From contig WION01000116.1 in the NCBI GenBank assembly GCA_015039365.1, forward strand, positions 85,050 through 149,049: a DNA stretch of 64,000 nt, given 5' to 3'. The stretch's first letter is position 1, and every line of letters begins with the position of its first letter. Positions 1 to 11,670 of this stretch are shown piece by piece. This DNA is from Amanita rubescens (Eukaryota > Basidiomycota > Agaricomycetes > Agaricales > Amanitaceae). Under the pieces are notes generated by a model. The model searched no databases. It worked only from the letters and a program-made list of their open reading frames with translations, and was not told the DNA's origin. The position numbers were made by a program, and so were the translations under genes.

Positions 1-866
1 AAAGCCAGCGGACCTGGCGAGTCAAAAACGGTCAAGAAGCAAAAGGAGTGGATCAAATCCAATATTCCTCATCTTGAGTAAGTCGGTCTTCTTACGGATT
101 ATACAAGATGATCTAATCGTTGGACAAGGTTTGCACCGTTCCCTGGATGCCTTCCCGCTCCTGGAACAGTACCAAAACCAGGAAAACGCTACTTCTCCTT
201 CTTTGTTGCTCTCTTACACCCCTTCTCGCGCGGTTCGGTGCATATGGGATCTGCTGATCCTTTTGCATCCCCCCTCATCGACATGAAAGCGTTGGATAAT
301 GAAGCAGACATGAGTATCATGGTGGATGCTATCAAATTTATCCGCAAAGTGGCAAAGACGGGCCCGATGGCAGAGATTGGCCGAGGGGAACTGTTGCCCG
401 GGGAAGACGTGCAATCCGACGAGCAGTTGAAGGGATGGATTAAGAATACGGTCCAGACAATATTCCATCCGATTGGTACAGCATCGATGTTGCCACGCGC
501 GGATGGTGGTGTGGTGGATGCAAGTTTGAGGGTGTATGGTACTGATAATCTACGGGTGGTGAGTAGATTCTACCTCTGCGTTTTGATTTCGGTGCTGATC
601 ATGACGGAACACAAAGGTCGACGCGTCTGTTATTCCTATTCAAATATCTGCACATCCGCAAATGACAGTGTACGCTATCGCAGAGAAGGCGAGTTTCTTT
701 TATGATTCCGTCCATGATGTTGGGCTGACTGTTTTCTTAGGCGGCCGATATAATCAAGTCTCAAAGTGTACCATCAGTAAAGAATAAACAAGGGGAAGAA
801 TCAGGGAAAGGTTATTTTAGTAATTTATTCACCCGTTTCCGTTCATTTTTCTCTCGTACTGCATAA
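1..866 (+). CDS. GMC oxidoreductase, C-terminal part (5' end outside window)
   Basis: FAD-dependent glucose-methanol-choline oxidoreductase (aryl-alcohol/alcohol oxidase type); only the substrate-binding and C-terminal part is present. Exons read as 1-77, 129-558, 617-688 and 741-866. The conserved HPIGTASMLPR segment carries the GMC active-site histidine region. It is followed by VYGTDNLRV and, after the intron, VDASVIPIQISAHPQ with the second conserved histidine, then AIAEKAADIIK. Splicing is supported by exact restoration of these motifs. Intron 3 (689-740) starts with GC rather than GT. After the usual GMC end there is an extension of about 36 residues, basic and Phe-rich, ending in TAA at 864. 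Such enzymes are usually secreted or peroxisomal and generate H2O2; the N-terminus that would decide is missing. Confidence 0.9.
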
Positions 867-3347
867 GTGGACGGGATTTCGTTGTCGCTATTATTGTAGT
901 TTATACGCGCTGTAATTGCTGCTCGTTAATTTGTTACTACTAGTAGTCTATGTGTTGTGGAATATACGGTCTTTTTCTTTTTGGGGGCCGATTGGAATGA
1001 CGACGTGACTTGCCAAGAAAAGTGCGGGCGGTCGAGACCCGAAAAATGCGGAACCGAACTTCGACTCTATCTCTCTTCCTTTGCCCATTCTACCATTCGT
1101 GATACAAAATATCTGCAAGACTCCGCCGGGCCTCAGGACCGTCTGGTTATAGATTCAAGTCATTGCATGGTACATCATCGGACACTGCAGGCTCTCCGAG
1201 GTAACAGTTGTTCAGGCCCTTGGTTGGCCTTCAAATTTTTTACTTGCTTTGAGTCGTGCCACCACACGAAGGGGGAATACTTTGGAGATGAAAAGATTCA
1301 AAACCCTTCACATGCCCATTACCTTTGAGTCAAGTTGCCGGTACATACCAACTGTTGACGCTCAAATTTAAAACAGCCGTGAAACGTCCCATCCTGCGAA
1401 TCCAACCAGATGCATCCCCCATTTGGAATTTCTTGCGCATACGCAGCTCATGGACCCTAACAAAACATAGACATGGAGTCCATCGTTGGAACACGATCTT
1501 ATGCTGGTTGTATCATCACTTTTGGGAGATAAGCCTTTAACACGCAGCTTATCGCATGACGGCATTGTTGAGGAAAGAAAGCTCAAGGATTGGCACAGGC
1601 GATCTGGGAATGCAGTACTCTCTCTCTCACTCTCGGTCGTACACTCTGGGAATCCTACTAGTAGGCGGGTTCAACTCCTGGGAATTCGGGGGGAAATATT
1701 CGGACCAGCGGAACGAAAGGATGCGCTAGAACCTGGCTTATTTTCAGCTGGCTGCCTGCACAATGCTGACATTCACTGGCACACTAAACGACATCACCTC
1801 ATTGTCTTCGGTGTTAATACTGAACAAAACCACTGGTCGAAATAGTACTAGCCATTTTCCAAAACAAGCGATTCTTGTCAGATGTTTGATCACGCGTTGT
1901 GCACCTATCCAGTTACCCTGAAGCTTGAGGCCTCGCGATCGATACTCATCTCCTCAAATTACGTTCGTGAGTACATACATTCACGAACCGTTGTATTCCG
2001 CTCTCCGCGTTCCCTCACGGCTCTGGCCTTTTGTAAAGCCCCCGTTATTTGTTATGTCGTGCATTTGATGCAACAGCTCGTTATCAGAGCCGGGACATGC
2101 ACTCGCCGGTACATGCACTTTCCATAACCAGCACGCTGCTGACTTGTAGGTTCTGCAAGCAGGCTCGTGCACAGATACTGAGTATACTATAGTGTTCGAC
2201 GATGGTCAATGTCACGGCCAGGCTAAGCAGTCCCGGGATGTTTGCAGCCGGAGCGACAACGCTTGGCGTATTTTCAAGCGGCTCAGCACGCGTCGCATAC
2301 GATCTTATCCGAGTCAAGTTGCTATGTGGTTCTTCGTAGGAGGTGTCACCTTTTCGGGGATGACATCTGTCTTTGGAAATTGTTATGCTTCGACGGTTCT
2401 TGACATCAGTAATGTTTTTTCTCTTTTTCCACGATTCGGAAATATTCTTAGTATCTTACGACATCTCCGCGATCCCTAGTACACGGTTGTCAGAAGGCTG
2501 ATTTAACGTACAAGACAGCAATTCATCAACACGACTTCAAAAACGTTTGTCACGGCAAAAATGGAGTACAACTACACAGGTGAGAACATGAAGCAAACGT
2601 TCGTTCCTCTGCCGGGTTCTGGGCTGGTGCCAGCCCTGCAATTGTCATATCAGAACAGTAGTGTTCGGTGCTGTACAATGTCTTCTACTTACCCTCGGGC
2701 CTTAGCTACAATTGATCCTGTCACATCCAATGATCGATCACGGATCGAACAAGAATCAATGATCTCGTCAAGTCTAGGAATACTGTCACAACGGTGGAGC
2801 AATCAGGCATCATTTAATATGTTTGTTCTGCGGACAATGCGGCTGAGACTACATGTCATAAAATCATGATAATGTTCTCGTAATTTTGCTTTGCCGGCCA
2901 GGTATGTTCAGATGAGCTTCTACCTCAGCAAAATGAAGCTTACTAATATACCCTCTCTGATCCGAAGTCTTGCGACCATCCCGATTTGTATCGATGAGAG
3001 GCAAAAACTGCTATGCGTTAACTGTGATTTTATTCACAAGATTCCCGGCATTTCGGGATCTTTTTCTTCAACTACAATCTATCCGGCGCTGATCGAGGTT
3101 CGACATTCCTCAGTATGTTCTGATATAATGACGTGAGATGGGCTAAGGGAAGACAAACATAAGGCATGTCAATCAATTATCATCACGTTCAGGTGTAAAG
3201 CCCCCGGACAAGCCAGAGACGAGCTTTACTTTTCGGAGAAACGACTTCCATTGCGTCCTTCAAGACGAATGCACGCTGCTTGATCTATGTCTAATGGAGG
3301 TGGTCAGCTGGCAAACTCGTTGTTAGCGCATTTGGTCCGTCCTTGGG
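867..3347. other. Intergenic, no gene supported
   Basis: About 2.5 kb without a convincing gene. Open frames are short and show no family motif, signal peptide or conserved splice pattern. A 45-codon frame starting ATG at 2202 is hydrophobic in parts but cannot be joined to anything. The end of the stretch carries the promoter of the next gene. Confidence 0.6.
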
Positions 3348-3354
3348 TATAAAA
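3348..3354 (+). promoter_or_regulatory. TATA box of the two-domain secreted protein gene
   Basis: TATAAAA lies 43 bp upstream of the inferred start codon at 3397, the usual short distance for a highly expressed fungal gene with a short leader. Confidence 0.6.
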
Positions 3355-3396
3355 ACCCTCACGCTCCACGCCAAACCTCAGCACATCTCTTCAACG

Positions 3397-4506
3397 ATGG
3401 TTCTCAAAGGTAGAGCCTTTCATCTTCTCCAATTTACTGTGTCTAACCCACTTGCTGTAGCTCTTCTTTGCGGTCTCCTTGCGCTATACGCTGTTGGTGC
3501 TGCTGCGCTCGACTTCAGTAATTCCAAGTGGATTTGGATTGACAACAGTGAAAACGTAGCGGCTGGAGCAATAGGCGATTTCCGTTATGACTTGACCCCG
3601 CCAGATGGCAAAATCCCTTCCTCTGCAGAGATTCTCATCGCTGCTGACAACAACTATACTCTATGGGTGAACGGCGAGTACATTGGATCGGGTGATAATT
3701 GGGAACAGGGTCAAGTGTACTGCGTTACGCTCAACCCGGAATGTAATAACGTCTTCGCCGTCGAGATCCACAACACAATTCAAAGCCCCGAGGCCCTTAT
3801 CAGCGCTATCCAAATCACGTACACCGACTCCACGACGCAGACCATTGTCACTGACAGCACCTGGCGTGCCAACAGTCCAACGCCCGGCTTCCAGGCTCTG
3901 GGATACAGTGACGCCGGTTGGCCTTTTGCCATAGTATTGGGCAGTGCGAATAGCTCTCCGTGGCATACGCCGAGTACACCTCCGACCTCCGGCTCTTCAA
4001 TAGCACTCTCCAACTCGTATTGGATTTGGACGAACGAAGTCACTTCCCCCACGAGCAATGCCCCAGTCGGCCACCGTGCGTTCCGCAAGACTATCAATTT
4101 GCCCATCGGCGTTTTAGCCAGTACAGGTACCATTGCCATCGATGCTGACAACGCCTACACGCTGTACATCAACGGGAATCTCATTGGGTCAGGCAATGAC
4201 TGGGAAGTAGCACAGCGTTGGACATTCACGCTCCCCTATCCCACTGACACTATTGTCATTGCCGTGGATGCCTGGAACACTCTCGTGTCTCCGGCTGGGT
4301 TGATCGCTGCCATCGCACTCGATGTCGAGAGTTGCTATTGCTCGACGTACGACGTCTATATTACGGACGACAGTTGGAAGTACAGCCTCACTGTGCCGCC
4401 AGGTTTCCAGCAGCCCTTGTACAACGATGCTAATTGGCCCAATGCGTTTGTGGAGGGCACCTATGGAGTTCAACCTTGGGGTACTCCTCCGATCGTGAAC
4501 GCTTAG
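3397..4506 (+). CDS. Secreted protein with two tandem rhamnosidase-N-like beta-sandwich domains
   Basis: Exons 3397-3409 and 3461-4506 give 352 residues. The intron is 51 bp, so the frame also stays open unspliced; splicing creates a clean signal peptide (MVLKALLCGLLALYAVGAAA), which is why this start was chosen. Two homologous domains of about 150 residues follow. Each opens with S-N-S-x-W-I-W, contains a core of the form A-D-N-x-Y-T-L-[WY]-[VI]-N-G-x-[YL]-I-G-S-G, and ends near a P-G-F-Q motif. This resembles the N-terminal, galactose-binding-like domain of bacterial alpha-L-rhamnosidases, but no catalytic domain is present. It is probably an extracellular carbohydrate-binding protein; the function is inferred from fold likeness only. 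Confidence 0.8.
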   Translation: MVLKGRAFHLLQFTVSNPLAVALLCGLLALYAVGAAALDFSNSKWIWIDNSENVAAGAIGDFRYDLTPPDGKIPSSAEILIAADNNYTLWVNGEYIGSGDNWEQGQVYCVTLNPECNNVFAVEIHNTIQSPEALISAIQITYTDSTTQTIVTDSTWRANSPTPGFQALGYSDAGWPFAIVLGSANSSPWHTPSTPPTSGSSIALSNSYWIWTNEVTSPTSNAPVGHRAFRKTINLPIGVLASTGTIAIDADNAYTLYINGNLIGSGNDWEVAQRWTFTLPYPTDTIVIAVDAWNTLVSPAGLIAAIALDVESCYCSTYDVYITDDSWKYSLTVPPGFQQPLYNDANWPNAFVEGTYGVQPWGTPPIVNA

Positions 4507-4914
4507 TGCAGAAGTCCAAAAAGAGCTAATTACGATATCATTCTAAACTGGGTGATCCCTACTTTTACGATGTTGAAATGTTTTGAGAAAAAGGATCTAG
4601 CTACGAAGTTGATGTTTTCGAATGTACTGAGCCTGTTTTCTTACTGGTGTATACTTTTCTGAAACTAACGAATACTATCATGTCCACCTTGTCACAATGA
4701 CGCCCAAACGAGTCAATTGAGCTGAATGGAGGAATCAAATCTAAACTCAACACCAACTTCAGAACAAAGGAGATAAGATGCGAGATCATTCGACACCATT
4801 AACCATTCCGTTGATCGGAATCCGGAATGATACAAACCGATGCTTCTTATTCTCAGTGCTAGAATTGTTTCTAAATGGAGACAATGTCAGAAGTTTGAGC
4901 GAGCCTATGTATTG
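4507..4914. other. Intergenic between convergent genes
   Basis: About 400 bp, AT-rich, between the + strand secreted-protein gene and the - strand SSP1. No motif or gene seen. Confidence 0.6.
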
Positions 4915-5169
4915 CTATACAAGATCGAATTTAGCACACGTCCAGCAGCCATCCACGGGATTGGCGTACCATGCTTGTGGACACAGACGCTTAAACATGT
5001 GGCAGAGAGCGCCAGTTTGCACGCATCCCTCCGTTTCTATTGTTTCGTATACAACAACTTCGTCCACGGGACAATAGCGGGCAATAGTCCTCTTATACAT
5101 CGAAGGATGCATTGTACAGATCGCGGAAGGGAGCATTCCGAGCAGGATGAGAATAGGGATTAAATTCAT
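4915..5169 (-). CDS. Small secreted cysteine-rich protein SSP1
   Basis: An 84-residue protein with an N-terminal hydrophobic signal segment (MNLIPILILLGMLPSAIC). The second in-frame Met was chosen because it places the signal at the extreme N-terminus. The C-terminal half contains C-x6-C-x6-C-P-x2-W-Y-x2-P-x3-C-W-x-C. The last part matches the signature C-P-x2-aromatic-x-P...C-aromatic-x-C shared with five other small secreted proteins in this window. It is the most divergent of the six: it has one Cys instead of the terminal Cys-Cys, and it lacks the common promoter. No known domain recognised; an effector-like or hydrophobin-unrelated role is speculation. Confidence 0.6.
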   Translation of the reverse strand: MNLIPILILLGMLPSAICTMHPSMYKRTIARYCPVDEVVVYETIETEGCVQTGALCHMFKRLCPQAWYANPVDGCWTCAKFDLV

Positions 5170-5439
5170 GGCCGGAGCTGAGCTGTGACCCTTATTAATC
5201 GTGGACAATGGGGAAATTCACGAGAGCGAGCACACCGGATGATCAATCGATGACGTTGGAACAGCTATTCTCGGATAGTTGAGCAAACAAGATAAATAAA
5301 AATTGTTGACACTTACAACAGACGTCAAGGTCGATGCAATTGACAGAAGTAGTAGTCTCGCGTATCGTGCCAGCGGGCCATTTTATCGCAAGAGTTGAAC
5401 GGTTCTTCTACCACGACTGTGCATCGTGGAAAGCGGCGC

Positions 5440-6442
5440 ATGTCCACTCGCATTTCAGCTCATGCCTCGAGGTCCAGACACGGATACCATACAGGAATCA
5501 GATCGGAATCGAGGTTGGGAAGTTGGTCGCTATCCATTCTGGGCAAGCCGAAGTTTGCCACTGTTATGTTCCGAAGCCAACAACCTTGAGGCAAACGCCG
5601 ACTCAGACTCGGACTTCGACGTACTGAGTGTTCAGTCAAAGATGCAAGCCGGAGTCCTTGTCCCAAGAACCGGCCTTTTCGCCCGCTTCTTCAATTTCAG
5701 AAGCATCAGATCTGGTTCGCCGTCCAAGTTCGTCGATACCCAGACCATACCAATTTTTCAACGGACACCACCGTGGTGGGCGACATGGGCGCTTGGATTG
5801 GTAGCTTGTGACTTGTTCATGACGTGCGTTCATTTTTTCGTCGACGGTTTCTAGCTAATTAAGTACAGATAACATAACAGTGGCACTGCGATTGACTTGA
5901 CGTGGAATCACTGGTCTCGGCTCGTTTCTGACCTGGAGAAGATCTCCATCAAAAATAAAGAAAAGCCTTCTGCGTCGGAAGAAAAACACTATGAGATGAG
6001 ACCTGCATGGCAACGGCTGGGTCTATGCGCGTCTCATATGTTTTTTGGAGTCGGCGTGGCGGTGGCCTTGCTCGTGGCTCAAGCACGCTTTGTTCGTACT
6101 ATTGCGATAGTGCCTTCCACAAAGCCAGCGGAAGGACGTCAGCTCTTTGTTCAGTGTGCACACAACTGGAAAAACCATGGAATTATGTTCCCACTTAGTC
6201 GTTGTTCCATCCAGGAGGGGAGGAATGAGGAGGAGATGATCCTTCGAGTGACAGGAGAGCGCGGGCACTGGCATGTCGGGCTGACAGATGGATTTATTCA
6301 TGGACGGCCCACTAGTGGCGTACTGGAGGCACGAGATGCGATTCTAGATGAGTGGAAGGAGGGAAGGCGACGTGGGAAGTGGACAACGAAGGCGATCGAC
6401 GATAGGTGGAAGAGTGGACCCATCGTTAGACAAGGTCGTTGA
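5440..6442 (+). CDS. Two-span membrane protein, possibly mitochondrial TMEM223-like
   Basis: Best model: exons 5440-5562, 5636-5823 and 5881-6442 (290 residues). The 3' intron is firm: donor at 5824, acceptor 5880, branch-like CTAAT. The first intron and start are uncertain. The Arg/Ser-rich, acid-poor N-terminus looks like a mitochondrial presequence. Two hydrophobic spans follow, one starting PWWATWALGLVACDLF and one starting LGLCASHMFFGVGVAVALLV. The C-terminal soluble part contains FPLSRCS and a W-H-V-G-L strand. Two close helices followed by a beta-rich tail with 'PL..CS' resemble the TMEM223/complex IV-assembly family, but similarity is weak and the name is tentative. Confidence 0.55.
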
Positions 6443-7390
6443 ATTCTTTTGGATGAGTCTAGAATTCGCCTGCCATCCCCTCGGTCCATCTCATCCTATT
6501 TCTTAGGTAGAAATAGGGCAGAATTGTTAGCAGAATCAAATATTTCGCCTTAGCAAAGCTCAAGATGGAAAATCACAAAAATGGTTGATTTCAGGGAACA
6601 TTTCAGATGTAAATTCGGAGCAACTGAACCGAATTATTTGAGGTCCACAAAAATATTGATTTCAGAATGCCAGTGAAAGAACGTATTTCTGACAACTTCT
6701 GAAAGACGTAGGCTCAGGTTACTCACGCTGCCAATCTCTTGGCTAAATCTGTTGTGTTTTTCCTCGCAAAAGGTGCATTTTTACAAAGTCACAATGGTTA
6801 GCTACTGTGCGTTGGATCATTGAAAGAGAGTGTGATAGTGACGGTGCGAATAGCGATGGTGGGATGGCGTTGCTGGAATGATCAAGAGCGAACGATGGGT
6901 GCGAAAGCGTTGCCGGAATAGTTGAAAGCTAATGAGAGTTACCGTAATATTTATGTAACTACCAATCTACGTGTGAGATAGCGAAGTGGCTGTGCAGCCT
7001 GTGCCACGGTCTCGGCGAGACCCGACGTGACCGACTCCAGCCTCTCGCTCTCATGACGCGCCATTAGAGCTACTCGGTTGCGTTACAGCAGCCTCCGGAC
7101 CTTTTCACACCCCACCCGCCACTCCCTCTCTCAGGTCCGAACTAAGGAATGGCCGCAAGACTCTAAGCTGTCCTTCAGATGTGTTCCCTCCTTCTTAGTC
7201 CGACGCGCTATCGAAAGTCGAAAAGCTGACCTGCTCAGTGCCCGCCCACCCTCACAGCTCGCTTTGCCGACCCCCAGCGTTTCGGGCCATCCGTTTTGAC
7301 TCAAGGACCCACTAAAGTAAAGTCTATCCCATTTCCTCTCGTGAATGATCCTTTCCCCAAAACTGACATCTGAGCGCTGAAACGCGTAGA
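6443..7390. other. Intergenic, no gene seen
   Basis: About 950 bp with short, unsupported frames. Two imperfect copies of a short A-rich motif followed by TTGATTTCAG occur near 6575 and 6648. Nothing else stands out up to the edge of the inverted repeat. Confidence 0.6.
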
Positions 7391-10095
7391 CTAAAGGCTA
7401 GATCTTCGGAAGATCGGACCTACTGATATAGGTATATTACATCCGGATTGCGTTCAAATGGTAGCTATCCAAGGATCAACCAACCGTGTGTATCTTTGAG
7501 CTCAAAGACTGTAAAAACGACTCATCGAACCTAATTTACACGGATCAAGTACAGTAAGTGGAAATCTCAACCGCTACCTCCCATTCTAATCCCCGCTCTC
7601 TCTTCCGCTTTTTCCACTGCATTCAACCTCTCTTTCATCGTTCGCAAACTACGTTCCGTTTCATCTATCAAACTCGGGTCGGAATTTTTGTTGCGCAGAC
7701 TTTCTAATCTCGTTTCCAGGAGCCTGATGGCCTTCTGTTTGGGCCCCGCGATACTTCCTGCCAAGGACAAAGAAGCATAGGACCTGACGAGCTGCACTAT
7801 CTTGGCAAATTCCTTCTTGAAATCTTGCTCCAATCGCATGATGGCGTAATCAAGATTAATCATGATCGTGCGATTACCGTCATGGCCATTCTTCGCTTGA
7901 TCGTATTGCCTCTGTGCGTCTGGATCTAAAACCAAGTTCGTTTCTCGTTTCTCCCAAATCGAGTTACAAACGGCATGATTTTCGGCAGTGTGACCGCAAT
8001 GGCATGAGTTGCTTGGACGAGGGGTAGAGTAGCGACTTGCTACTGCGCCCACCGCTCTATTGACGGCGATGTATCCGAGCGGGTGGACGGACAAAAGGGG
8101 GGAGGTTAATACGGCTGATGCGATCCTTATACCCCAATGTTTACGTTTTGCTAACCCAACTTTGCAGTTAGTGTGACATCCGGGATAGGAACATATTGAA
8201 TTCAACAGATTGGAGGGGACCCTTTCCCAGACTGGTCGCGTCTGTCGCATGAGGTCCTCGTATTTGTCTATCTTCTATGGATGAATTAGCATGAATATAC
8301 GTAATTTATGGTGCAGATAAGCCTACCATCTCGTTCCCTTTGTTCGAATTCTTTACCATCTTCAGTTCTTCTTTCGTTTCCGAGAGGTTCTCCGCCTGAA
8401 GTATTGCGTTATCAATCCTGTCTTCGATCTCCTGTGATTTCTTTTGGAGACTTACGATTCCGTTCGTGGGCTGAGGTATACGAGTGTCGAGCCAGTCGAA
8501 AAGGTGAACGAGCTCTCGCAAGGCTTTAGTGTGAGATGCGTTCACAGCGTCTTCGTACTCTTCCAGATCTCTCCTGCTCATGGAGCTTTGGTCGCGGGTC
8601 CTACTAAGCTTTTTCCACAAAGCCAGAGGATTATCTAGCAAGAATTGGTTTTTGATGTCACGGCCAGGCCCAGGCCGTAAAGCGGGAGGCAAGGAATTTT
8701 GCTGAAAATTCAAACAAATTCGACTCGCGACATTGGTGAATAAGATCCCGATGTTGTTGGCAAGTGTGTTTGGAAAAATGGATGAAAGCATTGTCAATGC
8801 ATAGTCAGTGGCAGCGCCGAGACGTTCTTCGGTGCCATTAGCTATTATAATGACGGCATTGACAATGAGGATGGTCTCTTCGATTGCTCTAGCGATACTG
8901 GCTTTGTGCTGATCATCTCGTTCGAGACCGCGAGTATCCGCAAGTCCGGGCGTATCAAGTACGCGCACCACAATCCCGTTTCTACTTGTGAGTGTGTACA
9001 GCCGGGAAAAGTTCGTCTGACTCTGATTCACATTTCCGCCAGCTTCATTACTCTGGTCGTAAAAAGACTCGTAGTTTTGGGGATTTTTGCCGTTCAAGAT
9101 GTTTGCGAGCAAGGACAGGAAGGTTGTCTTCCCTTTCCCGGTCTCGCCTACAGCAGACGGAGAAATTGAAAAAGTGTTTCTAAAGCAAATGACGTTTCTT
9201 ACCCACAAGTAAAATTGTGTACTCTCGATCGCTGGTTTTGATGATACCTTTTCCAAGGTCGGACACATTGCTAACCACATAAGTGATTGGAGTGTTATAA
9301 CAACATGTGTGAAGCATTGCTTACTTCAAAGGCATAGACCTACTGTCGTCGTTCCTAGGTTAAATTTCGTTAGGACTGCAAATAGACGAACTTACTATTC
9401 ATCGTCGGCTGCCATCCTGTTTATAGTTCGCAGGTTTAATCTCTGAATAACGCTGCCTCGGGCAAAGATTCGTAGTACGCACAGCTGCGGAAGTTCAATT
9501 CAAGACTAGTGGCTTAAGAGGCCGCTTCCACACTGGCAGGACGACAATTGAATGGGAATTGCTAAAACATGATGCCTGGCGAGTGTCTTCCTTTCGGGGC
9601 AGCAAGCTGTGGAAGGTGGCGTACATCGTGTAGATAAAGTTGCGTGTAGCAATAGCTGAGAAACATGAATTTGGAAGACGAAAAGAAAACAGTGAAAAAG
9701 GTACGATTGTCTTGAATAAATTCCATTAGGCATCGACACAAGTTCTGGACAGAGACAATGATGATAAGGTGATTACGGCCGCTCCGAACCTTTCCTAGTC
9801 AAACGAGCGAGGCACGAACTGGCACGAGCGCGTTTGACAGAGATTTTTGGTGAGGGTGGGGTGGATGCGCGCGGCCAAAGGCCTTTCTAACCATATCAAT
9901 GTTAAAGTGCTATAAACGAATGCCCGTCAATACTACGACAAATGATGGAAGCACTCGCAGTGCGCACAGGGTGGTCATTCACAATCCTTATCGCAGAATT
10001 GAGGGATGACTCGGATAACAAGTTGAGGGTAGTCATGTTATATCACTCCTTCAGACGCAATCGTCTAGTATGGTGTCTTGAAATCGCCAATCAAT
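7391..10095. repeat. Left arm of large inverted repeat
   Basis: About 2.7 kb that is the reverse complement, with substitutions and small indels, of 10925-13730. The outer edge is marked by a CTAAAGGCTAGATCTTCGGA-like sequence and its mirror at 13711-13730. The inner edge is marked by ATATCACTCCTTCAGACG near 10040 and its mirror near 10960. Similarity includes the whole GTPase gene, its introns and over 700 bp upstream of it, and fades at both edges. Confidence 0.9.
7567..9335 (-). CDS. AIG1-like P-loop GTPase with C-terminal Cys/His cluster (left copy)
   Basis: Exons (minus strand) 9335-9325, 9270-9203, 9147-8327 and 8274-7567 give 535 residues. G1 is GETGKGKTT and G3 is DTPGLADT. The segment I-G-I-L-F-T-N-V-A-S sits where G4 is expected but is not a standard [NT]KxD. 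The domain is most like AIG1/GIMAP or septin-type GTPases. The second half has C-x4-C-x3-C, later C-x-C-G-H-x4-H-x3-C (possible zinc site), and a helical, charged C-terminus. The upstream ATG used by the right copy leads here into TAG after six codons; translation can instead start at ATG 9335, where the right copy has GTG. Almost identical to the right-arm copy, hence a recent duplicate. Function unknown. Confidence 0.8.
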
Positions 10096-11670
10096 GACAT
10101 TGATCCCCCTCTTTCCTGCCGGTTACCGCAGCCCACTCATTCAGTGTTCAGCGTCCCGCTGCCAGTGTAGTACAAAGTGAGTCGTGACACCAGTACGTTA
10201 AGCTTCATGTCGGATCTAGAAGGCTGCGGCGCCACAGCCTGAGTCAGGTTTACATCTTCCAAGTCTAGTCTAATTTTGGATCTCAATAAAGATACTTTTG
10301 GGCACCCACAAATAATTTTCCGAGTGCGGCCAGGGCTAGTGATAAGCTGGTGTGCCTCAGTTCCTGTGAATAGGCTTTATCTATCTGAGACTATCTTAAG
10401 ACGTTAAGGTACCATTTCACTCTGCAGGGATCTCGGTCCTCGGAACGTCGGAGAAAACGAATGAATTCTTTGAACTTTGTCGTGCCAAGCAAACGGATGA
10501 AGGGTATGCTACATCATAACTACTCTATATAGGTAGATATATTCGCCAGAATTGACGCCCGGCGGTCACAGCACTTGTAAAGTGTCGGACGGCAGGCGGG
10601 GAACAGCATGTTAGGGGAGGCTACGCGCGGCGAAAGGCGCCGAGGCATCAGACTCCTACCCAGTCTAGCCCTTAATGATAACATATGTAAACAAAACACT
10701 TGGCACAACGTCTGTGACATCGCCGCTTACGTAAAACGCTGCCGGCCGCTTTTCTCTCCTTTGCCGCTGCAGTGCCGCACATCGCCTAAGCGTGCTGGAG
10801 TGTCCCGTCAACGGTATGTCATCCATTTGCACCCGTTGAGGTTCTTTGCTAACTCAATCATAATTTAGTCCATGTGTGGACTGATGGGGGATACGTGGCC
10901 AAGTACTCGCTGCACCAGCCAACGTTTGGCGAGTGCAAAACACCGTTACTAGATGATTCCGTCTGAAGGAGTGATATAACATCAGTACCTTCAACTCGTT
11001 ATCATCCCTCAGTTCTGCGGTTCAGGCCCATAAGGATTGTGAATGACCACCTGGTGCGCGTTGGGAGTACTTCCATCGTTTGTCGTAGTATTGACGGGCA
11101 TTTGTTTTTAGCACTTTAACATGATATAGTTAGGAAGGCCGTTGGCCGCGCGCATCCACGCCATCCTCACCAAAAATCTCTGTCAAACGCGCTCGTGCCA
11201 GTTCGTGCCTCGCTCGTTTGACTAGGAAAGGTTTGGAGCGGCCGTAATCACTCTATCATTATTGTCTCTGTCCAGAACTTGTGTCGGTGCCTAATGGAAT
11301 TTATTGACAATCATGCCTTTTTCACTATTTTCATTTCGTCTTCCAAATTAATGTTTCTGGCGTCCCCTTGCCCGCGCCAAGTTACCTAAATGGGGATTAT
11401 ATCATGTTCTAGGCAAGGCTATCGAAGCGCTCAGCTATTGCTATACGGTAAGGGCTTTATTTACACGATGTACGCCACCTTCTGGCACAGCCTGCTGCCC
11501 CGAAAGGAAGACACTCGCCAGGCATCATGTTTTAGTAATTCCTATTCAATTGTCGTCCCTGTGGAAACGGCCTTTTAAGCCACTGGTCTTGGATTGAACT
11601 TCCGCAGCTAAGCGTACGAATCTTTGCCCGAGGCAGCGTTATTCAGAGATCAAACCTGCGAACTATAAAC
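9336..11670. other. Shared divergent upstream region of the two GTPase genes
   Basis: This includes the inner ends of both repeat arms and the 829 bp non-repeated spacer (10096-10924). The spacer has only short frames without recognisable features. Both arm ends carry matching upstream DNA, so each gene copy kept its own promoter. The right arm has about 80 bp near 11350-11430 that the left arm lacks. Confidence 0.6.

Noticed and set aside
1660..1690. GGGTTCAACTCC resembling a tRNA T-arm
   Set aside because: The 5 bp stem does not form and the expected cloverleaf distances are missing.
957..2479. Several 60-120 codon frames downstream of the GMC gene
   Set aside because: No motifs, no consistent frame across plausible introns, and no start context. 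Treated as intergenic.
8306..9280. Reading the left GTPase as an intron-free gene starting MWLAMCPTLEK
   Set aside because: That frame reads through two introns whose borders are conserved in the mirror copy. The spliced model restores the beta-strand before the P-loop.
10608..10868. 86-codon frame in the spacer of the inverted repeat
   Set aside because: Arg/Cys-rich without pattern, not flanked by splice or promoter features, and absent from the arms.
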